A program made the position numbers and the translations under genes. A DNA stretch of 64,000 bases from Cupriavidus basilensis (GTDB lineage Bacteria > Pseudomonadota > Gammaproteobacteria > Burkholderiales > Burkholderiaceae): contig NZ_CP062804.1 in NCBI RefSeq assembly GCF_008801925.2, forward strand, positions 1,674,001 through 1,738,000, given 5' to 3'. Numbering within the stretch: the first letter of the stretch is position 1; each line of letters opens with the position of its first letter. The notes under the pieces are model-generated. The model worked only from the letters and a program-made list of their open reading frames with translations, made no database searches and was not told where the DNA came from. Below are positions 43,583 through 52,574 of the stretch, piece after piece.

Positions 43583-44104
43583 ATGCACGCCGACCAGCTC
43601 CGCACCCTCCAGGCCCCGCTCAGGGAAAAGTACCGGGAACACCCCGAAGCTGCCTTGGTCACCTTGCGCGCGTCGAGCCGCCTGGGCGAGGGGGTGACCT
43701 GCCGCGTCGAAACCGGCAAGGCACTGGTCGAAGCCGGCCTGCATCCTGCCACCGGCGGCACCGGCCTGAGTGCCTGCTCCGGCGACATGCTGCTGGAGGC
43801 CCTGGCCGCCTGCGCTGGCGTCACGCTGAATGCGGTGGCCACGGCGCTGGGCATCGTGCTGCGCGACGCGCGCGTGCTGGTGGAAGGCGACCTCGATGTT
43901 CGCGGCACGCTTGGCGTGAGCAAGGACGCCGCCGTGGGCTTGCGCGCGATCCGGATGCGCTTTGAACTGGATACCGACGCGCAGGCCGACCAGATCGAAT
44001 CGCTGCTGCGGCTGACCGAGCGCTATTGCGTGGTGTACCAGACGCTCCGCTGCGGTACGAAGATCGACGTGACCCATGCCGCCGGCACGGAGCCGGCGGC
44101 ATAG
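43583..44104 (+). CDS. OsmC-family protein
   Basis: 173-aa OsmC/Ohr fold protein, a thiol peroxidase family against organic hydroperoxides. Candidate reactive cysteines are in LEALAACAGVTLNAVA and the C-terminal RYCVVYQTLRCGT. GGGAGA precedes the ATG at 43583. Related OsmC-like proteins often have no proven peroxidase activity; this one belongs to the YhfA-like branch rather than Ohr. Lone gene, convergent with the flavoprotein oxidase. Confidence 0.83.
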   Translation: MHADQLRTLQAPLREKYREHPEAALVTLRASSRLGEGVTCRVETGKALVEAGLHPATGGTGLSACSGDMLLEALAACAGVTLNAVATALGIVLRDARVLVEGDLDVRGTLGVSKDAAVGLRAIRMRFELDTDAQADQIESLLRLTERYCVVYQTLRCGTKIDVTHAAGTEPAA

Positions 44105-44118
44105 CCTGCGGGAAGCGC

Positions 44119-45501
44119 TCAGGGCTTGATGTTCTGGTTGTGGCGGAACAGGTTGTTGGGGTCGTACCGCCGCTTGACCTCGACCAGCCGGGCATGGTTC
44201 GGCCCGTACGCGGCGCCGACGCGATCGCCCTCTTCCTGTGTCAGGAAATTCACGTATACCGAGCCAAGCGCGTACGGTGCCGCGGCCTGGAACACCTCGC
44301 GCGACCAGGCGATGCAGGCGGCGTCGTCAGCCGGCTCGGTCCAGCGTCCGTGCACGTTCATGACGTAGTTGGCATCGCGATTGGGGTAAGCCATGGCGTC
44401 TGCCGCGACCCGGTTGGTCTGGCCGCCCATGGCACCGATGAAGATCTCGGTGTGCGGCGAGGGCAGCTTGTTGACGTAATCCACCAGCAACGTGAGCAGG
44501 CCATCATCCAGCCCGGCGAAGTTGTGCGATTTCCAGTAGTTGCGCGCCCCCGGCGTGAGCAGAGGATCGAACGCCTGCTGCCAGGCAGCAAACGGCATGG
44601 GCCCGACATGCTCGCCGTAGGGCGTGCCGAGATGGCGCAATGGCTCGACCAGTTGCGGCCCGTTGGCTGGCGGCCCGATATAGCAGATGGCCAGGGCCAC
44701 GATGGGCTTGCCATGGGTCTGCGGCGGCAGGAACGGCAGTGGCGGCGCGAGCCGCAGCACCGCCCACACGGTCAGCTCATCCGGCATGCCGTCGAAGCGG
44801 TCGCGCAAGGCTTGCAACACCGCCACGCCCTGCTCCAGCGGATAGACGATCAGGCCACCATAGATTTCCGGGCCGACTGGCCGCAGGGCGAACTCGAACA
44901 TGGTGACCACGCCGAAGTTGCCGCCGCCGCCGCGAATGGCCCAGAACAGGTCGGGATGCTCGGTGGCGCTGGCATGCACCAGCTTGCCATCGGCTGTCAC
45001 CACCTGGGCGCTGACCAGGTTGTCCACGGTGGTGCCGTACTTGCGGCTGATCCAGCCAAAGCCGCCGCCCAGGGTGAGTCCGGCCACACCGGTGGTGGAG
45101 TTGATGCCAAGCGGCGTGGCAAGCCCGAAGGCCTGCGCCTCGTGGTCGAAATCACCCAGCGTGGCACCGGGCTCCACATAGGCACGCAGCGTGGTGGGAT
45201 CGATCCGCACCGATTTCATGCCCGACAGGTCCAGCGTGACGCCGCCATCGCAAAGAGCCAGGCCGCCGATATTGTGGCCGCCGGCGCGTACCGACAGCGG
45301 CACGCCATTGTCCCGCGCGAACGCGACCGTATCGATGACATCGGCCGCGCCGGCGCTTTTGACGATCAGCGCGGGACGGCGGTCGATCATGGCATTCCAG
45401 ACTTGCCGCGCCTGCTCATAGCCCGGCTCGCCAGGTTGCAGCACCTGGCCTCTCAGTTTCGACTTCAACCCATTGACCAGCTCACTCGATAGATCGGCCA
45501 T
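44119..45501 (-). CDS. FAD-linked oxidase with berberine-bridge-like C-terminus
   Basis: 460-aa VAO-family oxidase. The FAD-binding domain has PLSVRAGGHNIGG, where His is the usual covalent flavin link, then GVAGLTLGGGFGWISRKYG and HPDLFWAIRGGGGNFGVVT; the BBE tail is RRYDPNNLFRHNQNI. The second covalent Cys of bicovalent BBE enzymes is missing, so a single flavin bond is expected. Substrates in the family are sugars and alkaloids; a carbohydrate-type substrate fits the next genes. GAGGTG supports the ATG at 45501. Confidence 0.87.
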   Translation of the reverse strand: MADLSSELVNGLKSKLRGQVLQPGEPGYEQARQVWNAMIDRRPALIVKSAGAADVIDTVAFARDNGVPLSVRAGGHNIGGLALCDGGVTLDLSGMKSVRIDPTTLRAYVEPGATLGDFDHEAQAFGLATPLGINSTTGVAGLTLGGGFGWISRKYGTTVDNLVSAQVVTADGKLVHASATEHPDLFWAIRGGGGNFGVVTMFEFALRPVGPEIYGGLIVYPLEQGVAVLQALRDRFDGMPDELTVWAVLRLAPPLPFLPPQTHGKPIVALAICYIGPPANGPQLVEPLRHLGTPYGEHVGPMPFAAWQQAFDPLLTPGARNYWKSHNFAGLDDGLLTLLVDYVNKLPSPHTEIFIGAMGGQTNRVAADAMAYPNRDANYVMNVHGRWTEPADDAACIAWSREVFQAAAPYALGSVYVNFLTQEEGDRVGAAYGPNHARLVEVKRRYDPNNLFRHNQNIKP

Positions 45502-45700
45502 GATGCACCTCGTGACGGAATCCCGGATAGGGGTTCGGCCGCGGCACCGGCCGCGCGCCACCAAGCAAGGCTTGATCCGTCCCCGGCGTCATGTCGGGCA
45601 GAGGATGGCATGGCGAGCTGAAGGGGGAAGGCAGCAGGCGTTGTAGCCAGGAGAAGGGCCGAATCCTTCCTCATTTAAGGTTGGCCCCCGACGAATGTAA

Positions 45701-45728
45701 AGCGGCCGGGACACTGGTCCCGGCCGCT
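45701..45728 (-). terminator. 12-bp perfect hairpin ending the glucarate operon
   Basis: AGCGGCCGGGAC and GTCCCGGCCGCT pair perfectly around ACTG, 45 bases after the garD stop. On the minus strand the stem runs into TTTACATT, a reasonable intrinsic terminator. It also insulates the flavoprotein oxidase downstream. Confidence 0.75.
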
Positions 45729-45773
45729 TATCGCCGTATCGATTTTCTTGGCCGCGCTGGCCGGGCTATCCGG

Positions 45774-47369
45774 TCAGGTCACCGGCGCCGGGTTGAACAG
45801 CACCAGCGAATTGTGCAGCTTATGGTGCTCGGCCCAGGTCTTCTTGCGCCCGCTCGCCACATCCAGCATCAAGCGGAACAACTCCCAGCCCACATCCTCG
45901 ATGGTGGCCTCACCGGTGGCAATGCGCCCGGCATTCACGTCCATCAGGTCGTGCCAGCGGCGTGCCAGATCGCTACGCGTCGCCACCTTGATCACCGGCA
46001 CTTCGGCCAGGCCATACGGCGTGCCGCGGCCGGTGGTGAACACGTGCAGGTTCATGCCGGCGGCCAGTTGCAGGGTGCCGCAGATAAAGTCGCTGGCGGG
46101 CGTGGCCGCGTAGATCAGGCCCTTTTGCTTGAGCTTTTCGCCGGGGGAGAGCACGCCGGTGATGGCCGTGCTGCCCGACTTGACGATCGAGCCCATGGCC
46201 TTTTCGACGATATTGGACAGGCCGCCCTTCTTGTTGCCGGGCGTGGTGTTCGCGCTGCGGTCGACCCGGCCCTTTTCCAGGTAGCGGTCGTACCAGTCCA
46301 TCTCGCGGATCATGGCCTGCGCCACTTCGGGCGTGGCGGCGCGCGCGGTGAGCTGGTCGATGCCATCGCGCACTTCCGTGACTTCCGAGAACATCACGGT
46401 GGCGCCGGCGCGCACCAGCAGGTCGGTGGCAAACCCCACGGCGGGATTGGCGGTCACACCCGAAAAAGCATCGCTGCCGCCGCACTGCACGCCCACCACC
46501 AGCTCCGAGGCCGGGCAGGTTTCGCGGCGGCGCTGGTCCAGCTTGGCCAGGTGAGTACGCGCCATTGCCATGATGGAATCGATCATGCTCTCGAAGCCGA
46601 CGTGCTCGTCGTCCTGCAGGCACACCACGCCAACATCCAGGCCACCGGGCAAGCTGCCGGCCGGCAGCAGGCGCTCCGGCTGCAGCTTTTCGCAACCCAG
46701 GCTCACCATCATGGCGGTGCCGCCGAAATTCGGGTTCAGCGCGATATTGCGCAGCGTGCGGATCGGCACGATCGCGTCCGGCGCGTCGATGGCCACGCCA
46801 CAGCCGTAGGTGTGCTCCAGCCCCACCACATCGTCCACATTGGGATACTGCGGCAGCAGCTCGGCCTTGATGCGCCGCACCGCGTGCTCCACCACGCCCG
46901 ACACACACTGCACGGTGGTGGTGATGGCAAGGATGTTGCGGGTGCCGACCGAGCCGTCCGGGTTGCGAAAGCCCTCGAAGCTATAGCCTTCCAGCGGTGG
47001 CAGCGGTTCCGCCACGCGCGTGCCGACAGGCAGGTTGTCCAGCCCGGGCGCCACCGGCATCTCGATCACGCGCTCGTTGACCCAGCTGCCCTTGGGCAGG
47101 TCGCGCAGCGCGTAGCCGATCACCACGTTGTAGCGCACCACGGCATCGCCAGCCGCCAGGTCCACCAGCGCCACCTTGTGGCCCTGCGGCACCCGCTCGC
47201 GCAGCGTCAGCCCGCAGGGAAACACCGTGCCCTCGGGCAGGCCGCCATCGTTGGCGACGATCGCCACGTTATCCAGCGCGTGGATGCGGATGTACAGCGC
47301 AGTGCCCTGCACCGGCGCAGCCGGCTGTGAACCGCCTGGCTGTTCTACTTTGATATCGATCACCGTCAT
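45774..47369 (-). CDS. garD: Galactarate dehydratase
   Basis: 531-aa enzyme of the UxaA/GarD family that dehydrates galactarate to 5-keto-4-deoxy-glucarate. The N-terminal SAF-like domain ([20 protein letters not shown]) precedes the catalytic part with [41 protein letters not shown] and [21 protein letters not shown]. The length fits GarD rather than altronate dehydratase. AGGAAA supports the ATG at 47369. Second gene after the transporter, 77 bases apart, so uptake and the first step are co-transcribed. Confidence 0.9.
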   Translation of the reverse strand: MTVIDIKVEQPGGSQPAAPVQGTALYIRIHALDNVAIVANDGGLPEGTVFPCGLTLRERVPQGHKVALVDLAAGDAVVRYNVVIGYALRDLPKGSWVNERVIEMPVAPGLDNLPVGTRVAEPLPPLEGYSFEGFRNPDGSVGTRNILAITTTVQCVSGVVEHAVRRIKAELLPQYPNVDDVVGLEHTYGCGVAIDAPDAIVPIRTLRNIALNPNFGGTAMMVSLGCEKLQPERLLPAGSLPGGLDVGVVCLQDDEHVGFESMIDSIMAMARTHLAKLDQRRRETCPASELVVGVQCGGSDAFSGVTANPAVGFATDLLVRAGATVMFSEVTEVRDGIDQLTARAATPEVAQAMIREMDWYDRYLEKGRVDRSANTTPGNKKGGLSNIVEKAMGSIVKSGSTAITGVLSPGEKLKQKGLIYAATPASDFICGTLQLAAGMNLHVFTTGRGTPYGLAEVPVIKVATRSDLARRWHDLMDVNAGRIATGEATIEDVGWELFRLMLDVASGRKKTWAEHHKLHNSLVLFNPAPVT

Positions 47370-47446
47370 GTATTTTTCCTTGCGAAACACCTGGCCGCTG
47401 CGCCGGGGCGGCACCTGCCCAGCTGGCGCCAATCAATTCATGGATT

Positions 47447-48802
47447 TCAGGGATGCTTGAGCTCGACGCGCTTGATTTCCTTGACGATCACGAGGTAGCT
47501 GATCACCGTCACCAGCGCGTTGGCGCCGACAAAGACCAGCGCGCCATTGAAAGAACCGGTGGTGCCAAGGATATATCCGATCACGATAGGCGTGACGATG
47601 CCCGCGATATTTCCGAACATGTTAAAGATGCTGCCGGCCAGGCCAATCACTTCCTTCGGTGCCGTATCCGCCACCACGGCCCAGCCCAGCGCGCCGATGC
47701 CCTTGCCGAAAAAGGCCAGTGCCATGAAGCCCACCACCAGCCATTCGCTATCCACGTAGTTGCAGGCAATCATGCTGACCGACAGCAGCATGCCGGCGAC
47801 GATCGGCACCTTGCGGGCCACCGTCAGCGAATAGCCGCGGCGCAGGAACCCGTCGGAAATCAGGCCGCCCAGCACGCCGCCCAGGAACCCGCAGATCGCC
47901 GGCAGCGATGCGACAAACCCCGCCTTCAGGATCGACATGCCACGAGCCTGCACCAGGTACACGGGAAACCACGTCAGGAAGAAGTACGTCAGCACGTTGA
48001 TGCAGTACTGGCCCAGGTACACGCCCAGCAGCATCCGGTTGGAGAGCAGCTGGCGCACGTAGAACCAGCGCGTGCCTGAGGCTTCCTTGTCCTTCTTGCC
48101 AGCGTCGCCGCTCATCTCGATCAGGCCGCCGCCCTGCTTGATGTAGTCAAGCTCGGCGCGATTCACGCCCGGATGGCTCGCCGGGCTACGCACCACCTTG
48201 AGCCAGAGGCCGGCCAGCACCATGCCCAGCGCGCCCATCCACAGATAGACGTGGTGCCAGCCCAGCGCGTGGGTCAGCCAGGCCATCAGCGGCGTAAACA
48301 GCACCGCGGCAAAATACTGCGCGGAATTGAAGATGGCCGAGGCCGTGCCGCGCTCGGCCGTGGGAAACCAGCTGGCCACGACCTTGGCATTGGCCGGGAA
48401 CGCCGGCGACTCGGCCAGGCCCACGGCAAAACGCAGCACGAACAGCGTGGTCACGGCCGCGCCGACGGTGGCGAATCCGCCGATAAAGCCCTGCAGCAGG
48501 GTAAAGAGCGACCACAGGAAAATGCTGCAGGCATAGATGCGGCGCGCGCCAAAGCGGTCCAGCAGCCAGCCACCCGGGATCTGCGCCATCACATAGGCCC
48601 AGCTGAACGCCGAGAAGATAAACCCCATCTGCACGGCATCGAAGCCGAACTCGGAGCGCATCGCCGGGCCGGTGATGGAAAGCGTGGCGCGGTCGGCATA
48701 GTTCACCGTCGTCACCACGAAGATCATCAGCAGGATCCAGTAACGGACATGGCTGCGACGGGTGGCCTCGCCGGCCACGCTGATGGTATTGCTGAGATTC
48801 AT
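47447..48802 (-). CDS. gudP: MFS transporter, glucarate/galactarate (GudP-like, ACS family)
   Basis: 451-aa twelve-helix anion:cation symporter. Motifs: TVNYADRATLSITGP, the ACS signature FSAFSWAYVMAQIPGGWLLDRFGARRIYA, and SWFPTAERGTASAIFNSAQYF, as in GudP/GarP. Paired with garD downstream and divergent from kdgD, so hexarate uptake is the best guess. Leader GGAGACACC-ATG. Its promoter has a perfect -10 (TATAAT) next to an operator-like site. Confidence 0.88.
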   Translation of the reverse strand: MNLSNTISVAGEATRRSHVRYWILLMIFVVTTVNYADRATLSITGPAMRSEFGFDAVQMGFIFSAFSWAYVMAQIPGGWLLDRFGARRIYACSIFLWSLFTLLQGFIGGFATVGAAVTTLFVLRFAVGLAESPAFPANAKVVASWFPTAERGTASAIFNSAQYFAAVLFTPLMAWLTHALGWHHVYLWMGALGMVLAGLWLKVVRSPASHPGVNRAELDYIKQGGGLIEMSGDAGKKDKEASGTRWFYVRQLLSNRMLLGVYLGQYCINVLTYFFLTWFPVYLVQARGMSILKAGFVASLPAICGFLGGVLGGLISDGFLRRGYSLTVARKVPIVAGMLLSVSMIACNYVDSEWLVVGFMALAFFGKGIGALGWAVVADTAPKEVIGLAGSIFNMFGNIAGIVTPIVIGYILGTTGSFNGALVFVGANALVTVISYLVIVKEIKRVELKHP

Positions 48803-48894
48803 GGTGTCTCCTGCACGAGCCGGATTGGAGATGGGGGCCGCCTTACGGGGTACGGCACGCGGCCATCTCGCCTGTTTGTCCGCTTACGTGATAT

Positions 48895-48908
48895 GTCATC
48901 GTATAACT
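48895..48908 (+). promoter_or_regulatory. Operator-like site GTCATCGTATAACT (copy 1)
   Basis: Thirteen of fourteen bases match the reverse complement of the site at 49140-49153 (consensus GTCATCGTAYAACT). It lies about 87-93 bases before the carrier start and directly downstream of that promoter's -10, so a bound protein should block transcription. Confidence 0.65.
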
Positions 48909-48911
48909 GGA

Positions 48912-48917
48912 ATTATA
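48912..48917 (-). promoter_or_regulatory. -10 element TATAAT of the gudP-garD promoter
   Basis: ATTATA on the plus strand reads TATAAT leftward, a perfect sigma70 -10. The -35 is poor (TGTTGC at 17-base spacing), which suggests help from an activator. Transcription would start within the operator-like site. Confidence 0.5.
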
Positions 48918-49139
48918 GGCATCCGATTTCATCGGCAACATTGAGTGTTTACCCTAGCGCCAAGACAACTGCGTTGGCGAGGGTGCATTAGCCGTTGCAG
49001 GGGCGCTGTCGGTCTGGGTGCGCCGACTGGAAGATGCCACGGCCCAAGCTTTCAGGCAGCTTTCATATTGAGTGACGCCAGCAAAGCCGGAGGACGATGC
49101 CTGTTCCCAAAACAAAAGTACTTGCGCATCCAAATATCT

Positions 49140-49153
49140 AGTTGTACGATGAC
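49140..49153 (-). promoter_or_regulatory. Operator-like site (copy 2), overlapping the kdgD promoter
   Basis: AGTTGTACGATGAC is the inverted partner of copy 1. It sits 84-97 bases before kdgD and covers a possible -10 (TACGAT, 49145-49150) spaced 17 from TTGCGC (49122-49127). The match between the two divergent promoters points to one shared regulator, perhaps of the GntR/FadR type. Confidence 0.65.
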
Positions 49154-49164
49154 GTATCTCGAAA

Positions 49165-49189
49165 TTGTGCAGGCGAAAGTCATGCACAA
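49165..49189. promoter_or_regulatory. Inverted repeat TTGTGCA-N11-TGCACAA
   Basis: Perfect 7+7 inverted repeat with an 11-base centre, 48-72 bases upstream of kdgD. The spacing suits a LysR-type site; alternatively it folds into a stem in the kdgD leader RNA. Confidence 0.55.
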
Positions 49190-49236
49190 GAACCACTGAA
49201 CCAACACCGCCCTTGCGGGTATCAGGACCAGCCATC

Positions 49237-50151
49237 ATGACCACACCACAAGAACTCAAGCAGATTGTCTCGGAAGGCCTGCTTTCCTTCCCCGTGACCG
49301 ACTTCGACGCGCAAGGCAACTTCCGGCCCGAGACCTATGTAGAGCGCCTGGAATGGCTGGCCCCCTACGGCGCCACCGCCCTGTTCGCCGCCGGCGGCAC
49401 CGGTGAGTTCTTCTCGCTGACGCCGGACGACTACGCCAATGTCATCCGCACCGCGGTGGAAACCTGCGCCGGCAAGGTGCCCATCCTGGCCGGCGCCGGC
49501 GGCCCGACCCGCATGGCCATTGCCTACGCCAAGGAAGCCCAGCGCCTGGGCGCCAAGGGCATCCTGCTGCTGCCGCACTACCTGACCGAAGCCTGCCAGG
49601 ACGGCATTGCCAACCATATCGAAGAAGTCTGCAAGTCGGTCCACATCGGCGTGATCGTGTACAACCGCGGCAATTCCCGCATCAACGCGGACATGCTCGA
49701 ACGCCTGGCCGACCGCTGCCCCAACCTGATCGGCTTCAAGGACGGCGTGGGCGAGATCGAAGGCATGGTCCGCATCCGCCGCAAGCTGGGCGACCGCCTG
49801 TCCTACCTGGGCGGCCTGCCCACCGCCGAAGTCTACGCCGCCGCCTACAAGGCGCTGGGCGTGCCCGTGTACTCGTCAGCCGTGTTCAACTTCATCCCCA
49901 AGACGGCGATGGACTTCTACCGCGCGATTGCCGCCGACGACCACGCCACCACCAACCGCCTGATCGACGAGTTCTTCCTGCCGTACCTGGACATCCGCAA
50001 CCGCCGCGCAGGCTACGCGGTGAGCATCGTCAAGGCCGGCGCCAAGCTGGTCGGGCATGACGCCGGCCCGGTCCGCGCGCCGCTGACGGACCTGGACGAG
50101 CAGGAACTGGCGATGCTGGATGCGCTGATCAAGAAGCTGGGGCCGCAGTAA
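49237..50151 (+). CDS. kdgD: 5-dehydro-4-deoxyglucarate dehydratase
   Basis: 304-aa DapA/NAL-family barrel enzyme that converts 5-keto-4-deoxy-glucarate to 2,5-dioxopentanoate (alpha-ketoglutarate semialdehyde) with loss of CO2 and water. It matches Kdg[49 protein letters not shown] (catalytic Tyr) and [14 protein letters not shown] (Schiff-base Lys). The product feeds alpha-ketoglutarate via a semialdehyde dehydrogenase not found here. The ATG at 49237 (MTTPQEL) is used. Divergent from the carrier/garD operon. Confidence 0.93.
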   Translation: MTTPQELKQIVSEGLLSFPVTDFDAQGNFRPETYVERLEWLAPYGATALFAAGGTGEFFSLTPDDYANVIRTAVETCAGKVPILAGAGGPTRMAIAYAKEAQRLGAKGILLLPHYLTEACQDGIANHIEEVCKSVHIGVIVYNRGNSRINADMLERLADRCPNLIGFKDGVGEIEGMVRIRRKLGDRLSYLGGLPTAEVYAAAYKALGVPVYSSAVFNFIPKTAMDFYRAIAADDHATTNRLIDEFFLPYLDIRNRRAGYAVSIVKAGAKLVGHDAGPVRAPLTDLDEQELAMLDALIKKLGPQ

Positions 50152-50242
50152 ACCAGACGGGCTTGCCCAGCCAACCGCTGCAGGCGCGGCTGGCGCAGGC
50201 CTGCGCTGCTCGCGCCAATGACGCCACTCCAACGCCGCCAAA

Positions 50243-51205
50243 CTATCGCGCGGCGTCAACTTCCTCGCCAGCCGCACGCCCGCCCCAGTTCCCCGCCTGG
50301 CTCTCCAGCCGCGCGCGGATGAAGTCCATCAGCGTACGGGTGGCCAGCGTGGGAAACCGGTTTGGCGCGGTCAGCATGTAAATGCTGTCGCCCACGCCTT
50401 CGGGCTCGTACTCGGGCAGCACCTCCACCACTTCGCCACGCCCGATCTGCTGCCACACGGCATAGCGCGGCAGCAAGGCAACGCCGAGTCCTGTCATCAT
50501 CGACTCGAACAGGAAGGGATAGTCGCCGGACTGGATGCGCGGGGCGACCCGCAGCATCAGCGGCGTGCCGGCCAGCTTCAGCTTGAGATCGAAGCGACGC
50601 CCTAGTGACGCCGGCGCGATCAGGTCGCAGTGGGCAAGATCCTCCGCGCGGCTGACCGGCCCGTGCTCCGCCAGGAACGCGGGCGATGCGCACAGGCACC
50701 AGCCTACCGCGCAAATCTTGCGCGCCACATGATCCTCCGGCGGCAGGGAGGTGATCTTCAACGCCACATCCACCTCGGCGGAGATCAGGTCACCGATATA
50801 GTCATTGATCAGCACGCGCAGGGAGATGGCCGGGTATTGCCGGGCGAACTCCAGCAACACCTGCGCCAGGTACAGGTGCCCGAGCCCAGTGGGCAGGCGG
50901 ATCCGCACATCGCCGCGCACGGTCTGGCCGAGACTGTCGATGGAAGTGCCCGCCGCTTGCAGCTCATCCAGCATGCGCACGCCGTGCGCATACAGCAGCC
51001 GCCCGGCCTCGGTCAGCTCCACATGGCGGGTGGTGCGCCGCATCAGTTGCGCGCCCATATGCTGCTCCAGCGCCTTGAGCCGGCGCGAGACATTGGAACG
51101 GGTCATGCCGCCGCGCGCGGCGGCGGCCGTGAGCGTTCTGGATTCCACCAGCGTGACGAACAGCCGGATCAGGTTCAGGTCAAAGCTGGGATTATTGTCA
51201 ATCAT
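50243..51205 (-). CDS. LysR-family transcriptional regulator
   Basis: 320 aa: N-terminal HTH (LIRLFVTLVESRTLTAAAARGGMTRSNVSRRLKALE) and a substrate-binding domain typical of the CrgA/PA2220-like branch (RIRLPTGLGHLYLAQVLLEFARQYP, LCASPAFLAEHGP). Its start is 77 bases from that of the CoA-transferase gene on the other strand, the classic LysR layout, so that operon is the likely target. Its 3' end faces kdgD. Confidence 0.9.
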   Translation of the reverse strand: MIDNNPSFDLNLIRLFVTLVESRTLTAAAARGGMTRSNVSRRLKALEQHMGAQLMRRTTRHVELTEAGRLLYAHGVRMLDELQAAGTSIDSLGQTVRGDVRIRLPTGLGHLYLAQVLLEFARQYPAISLRVLINDYIGDLISAEVDVALKITSLPPEDHVARKICAVGWCLCASPAFLAEHGPVSRAEDLAHCDLIAPASLGRRFDLKLKLAGTPLMLRVAPRIQSGDYPFLFESMMTGLGVALLPRYAVWQQIGRGEVVEVLPEYEPEGVGDSIYMLTAPNRFPTLATRTLMDFIRARLESQAGNWGGRAAGEEVDAAR

Positions 51206-51254
51206 GAGTCAACACGGGTGGCACAGGCCGGCGGATTGTCACGGCCAGGAGTAC

Positions 51255-51269
51255 GCCCTAGCATAGGGC
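51255..51269. promoter_or_regulatory. Inverted repeat GCCCTA-GCA-TAGGGC
   Basis: Perfect 6+6 repeat in the 76-base gap between the LysR gene and the CoA-transferase, 13 bases before the latter's ATG. Candidate LysR site or leader stem covering the start region; no clear ribosome site is visible there, so it could affect translation. Confidence 0.45.
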
Positions 51270-51281
51270 ATCCGACACGAT

Positions 51282-52574
51282 ATGACGACTACCAGATCCC
51301 TGCCGATGGCCCAGACCGACCTGCAATCCGCCCTACCTTCGCGTACCCCGCCTTCATCCGAAGCTGTCGACGACCTGCCCTTCTCCGGCCTGCGCATCCT
51401 GGATATCAGCCAGGGCATCGCAGGCCCCTACTGCGCGCATATCCTCTGGCAGCAAGGTGCCGACGTCATCAAGGTCGATCCGCCTGCAGGCGATTGGGGC
51501 CGACATGTTGGCGTGGTGCGTGGCGAGCACAGTGCCCTGTCGATCGCGTACAACGCCGGCAAGCGCGGCGTCTGCATCGATGCGGCCACCGACGCCGGCA
51601 AGGCGTTGTTGTTCGACCTCGCGCTGCGGGCGGATATCGTGGTGCAGAACTTCCGGCCGCAGGTTGCCGAGCGCCTTGGCGTTGGCTACGCGGCGCTGTG
51701 TGCGCGCAATCCGGCGCTGGTCTATGTGTCCATCAGCGGCTATGGCGCGGACGGCCCTTATGCCGACTACCCGGCCTCGGACTCCGTGATGCAGGCCGAC
51801 AGCGGCCTCATGCACACCAACCGCATGGCCGACGGCTCGCCGCGGCGCATCGGCATGCTGTTGGCGGACGCGGCCACCGGCCTGTACGCGGCGCAGGCCG
51901 CCGCCGCCGCCTTGTGCAGGCGCTTTCGCAGCGGTGCCGGCGCGCATGTCGCGCTGAGCCTGTTCGACGCCTGCGTGGCGCTGCAGGCCAACAATATCCT
52001 CGAGTACGCCATCCAGGGCGCTGTGACCGCCGGGCCGGTGAGCGCGCCAAATGGCGTCTTTGCCACCAGCGATGGCAGCCTCACCTTGCTGGCGCTCAAC
52101 AACGCGCAATTCGGCAGGCTCTGCCGCGCGCTGGATCGCCCTGGCTGGGCGCAAGATGCGCGCTTTGCGGACAACGCCAGCCGCATGGCGCACGCGGCCT
52201 GGCTGCAGGACGCCGTGGCGGCGGTACTTGCCGGCAAAAGCACGGCGCACTGGCTCGGCGTCCTGCAGGCGCACGACATCCTTCATGCGCCGGTGCGCCA
52301 CTACCAGCAAGTGCTCGACCACCCGCTGGCGGCGCTGCAGGGGACCTTCCAGACGGTCGAGCAGGCGGGGCTGGGTGCCTTGCCGTTTGCCGGCATCCCC
52401 GCCAAGGGCATGCGGCGGGCGGCCACCGCCGCGCCGCGTGTCGGTGAACACACCGAAGCCGTGCTGCGTGAGTACGGTGTCCCCTCGAACAAGCTCGCGC
52501 AATGGCTGGAGATGGGCGTGGTCAGGCAGGCCAGCCCTCTGGCGGGTAACGCCGCCGCGGGAGCCAGCGCATGA
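51282..52574 (+). CDS. CaiB/BaiF-family CoA-transferase
   Basis: 430-aa class III CoA-transferase, moving CoA between carboxylic acids by an aspartyl-CoA intermediate. FSGLRILDISQGIAGPYCAHIL, DVIKVDPPAGDW and RADIVVQNFRPQVAERLGVGY are typical; the active Asp is in SVMQADSGLM. The substrate acid is unknown; with a Bug receptor and a quinone reductase in the operon, an imported organic acid is likely. An in-frame ATG at 51306 (MAQTDLQ) is an alternative start. Its stop overlaps the next ATG (52571-52574). Confidence 0.88.
   Translation: MTTTRSLPMAQTDLQSALPSRTPPSSEAVDDLPFSGLRILDISQGIAGPYCAHILWQQGADVIKVDPPAGDWGRHVGVVRGEHSALSIAYNAGKRGVCIDAATDAGKALLFDLALRADIVVQNFRPQVAERLGVGYAALCARNPALVYVSISGYGADGPYADYPASDSVMQADSGLMHTNRMADGSPRRIGMLLADAATGLYAAQAAAAALCRRFRSGAGAHVALSLFDACVALQANNILEYAIQGAVTAGPVSAPNGVFATSDGSLTLLALNNAQFGRLCRALDRPGWAQDARFADNASRMAHAAWLQDAVAAVLAGKSTAHWLGVLQAHDILHAPVRHYQQVLDHPLAALQGTFQTVEQAGLGALPFAGIPAKGMRRAATAAPRVGEHTEAVLREYGVPSNKLAQWLEMGVVRQASPLAGNAAAGASA

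Larger units (their letters stand above)
48803..49236. other. Divergent promoter region of the glucarate genes
   Basis: 434 bases without a gene between the carrier and kdgD. It contains two mirror-image copies of an operator-like motif (48895-48908 and 49140-49153), a -10 for the leftward genes (48912-48917) and a T-N11-A-type inverted repeat near kdgD (49165-49189). The central 200 bases show nothing recognisable. Confidence 0.7.

Noticed and set aside
45591..47330. A 579-codon plus-strand frame opposite garD
   Set aside because: His/Gln/Arg-rich shadow of galactarate dehydratase, which has all family motifs.
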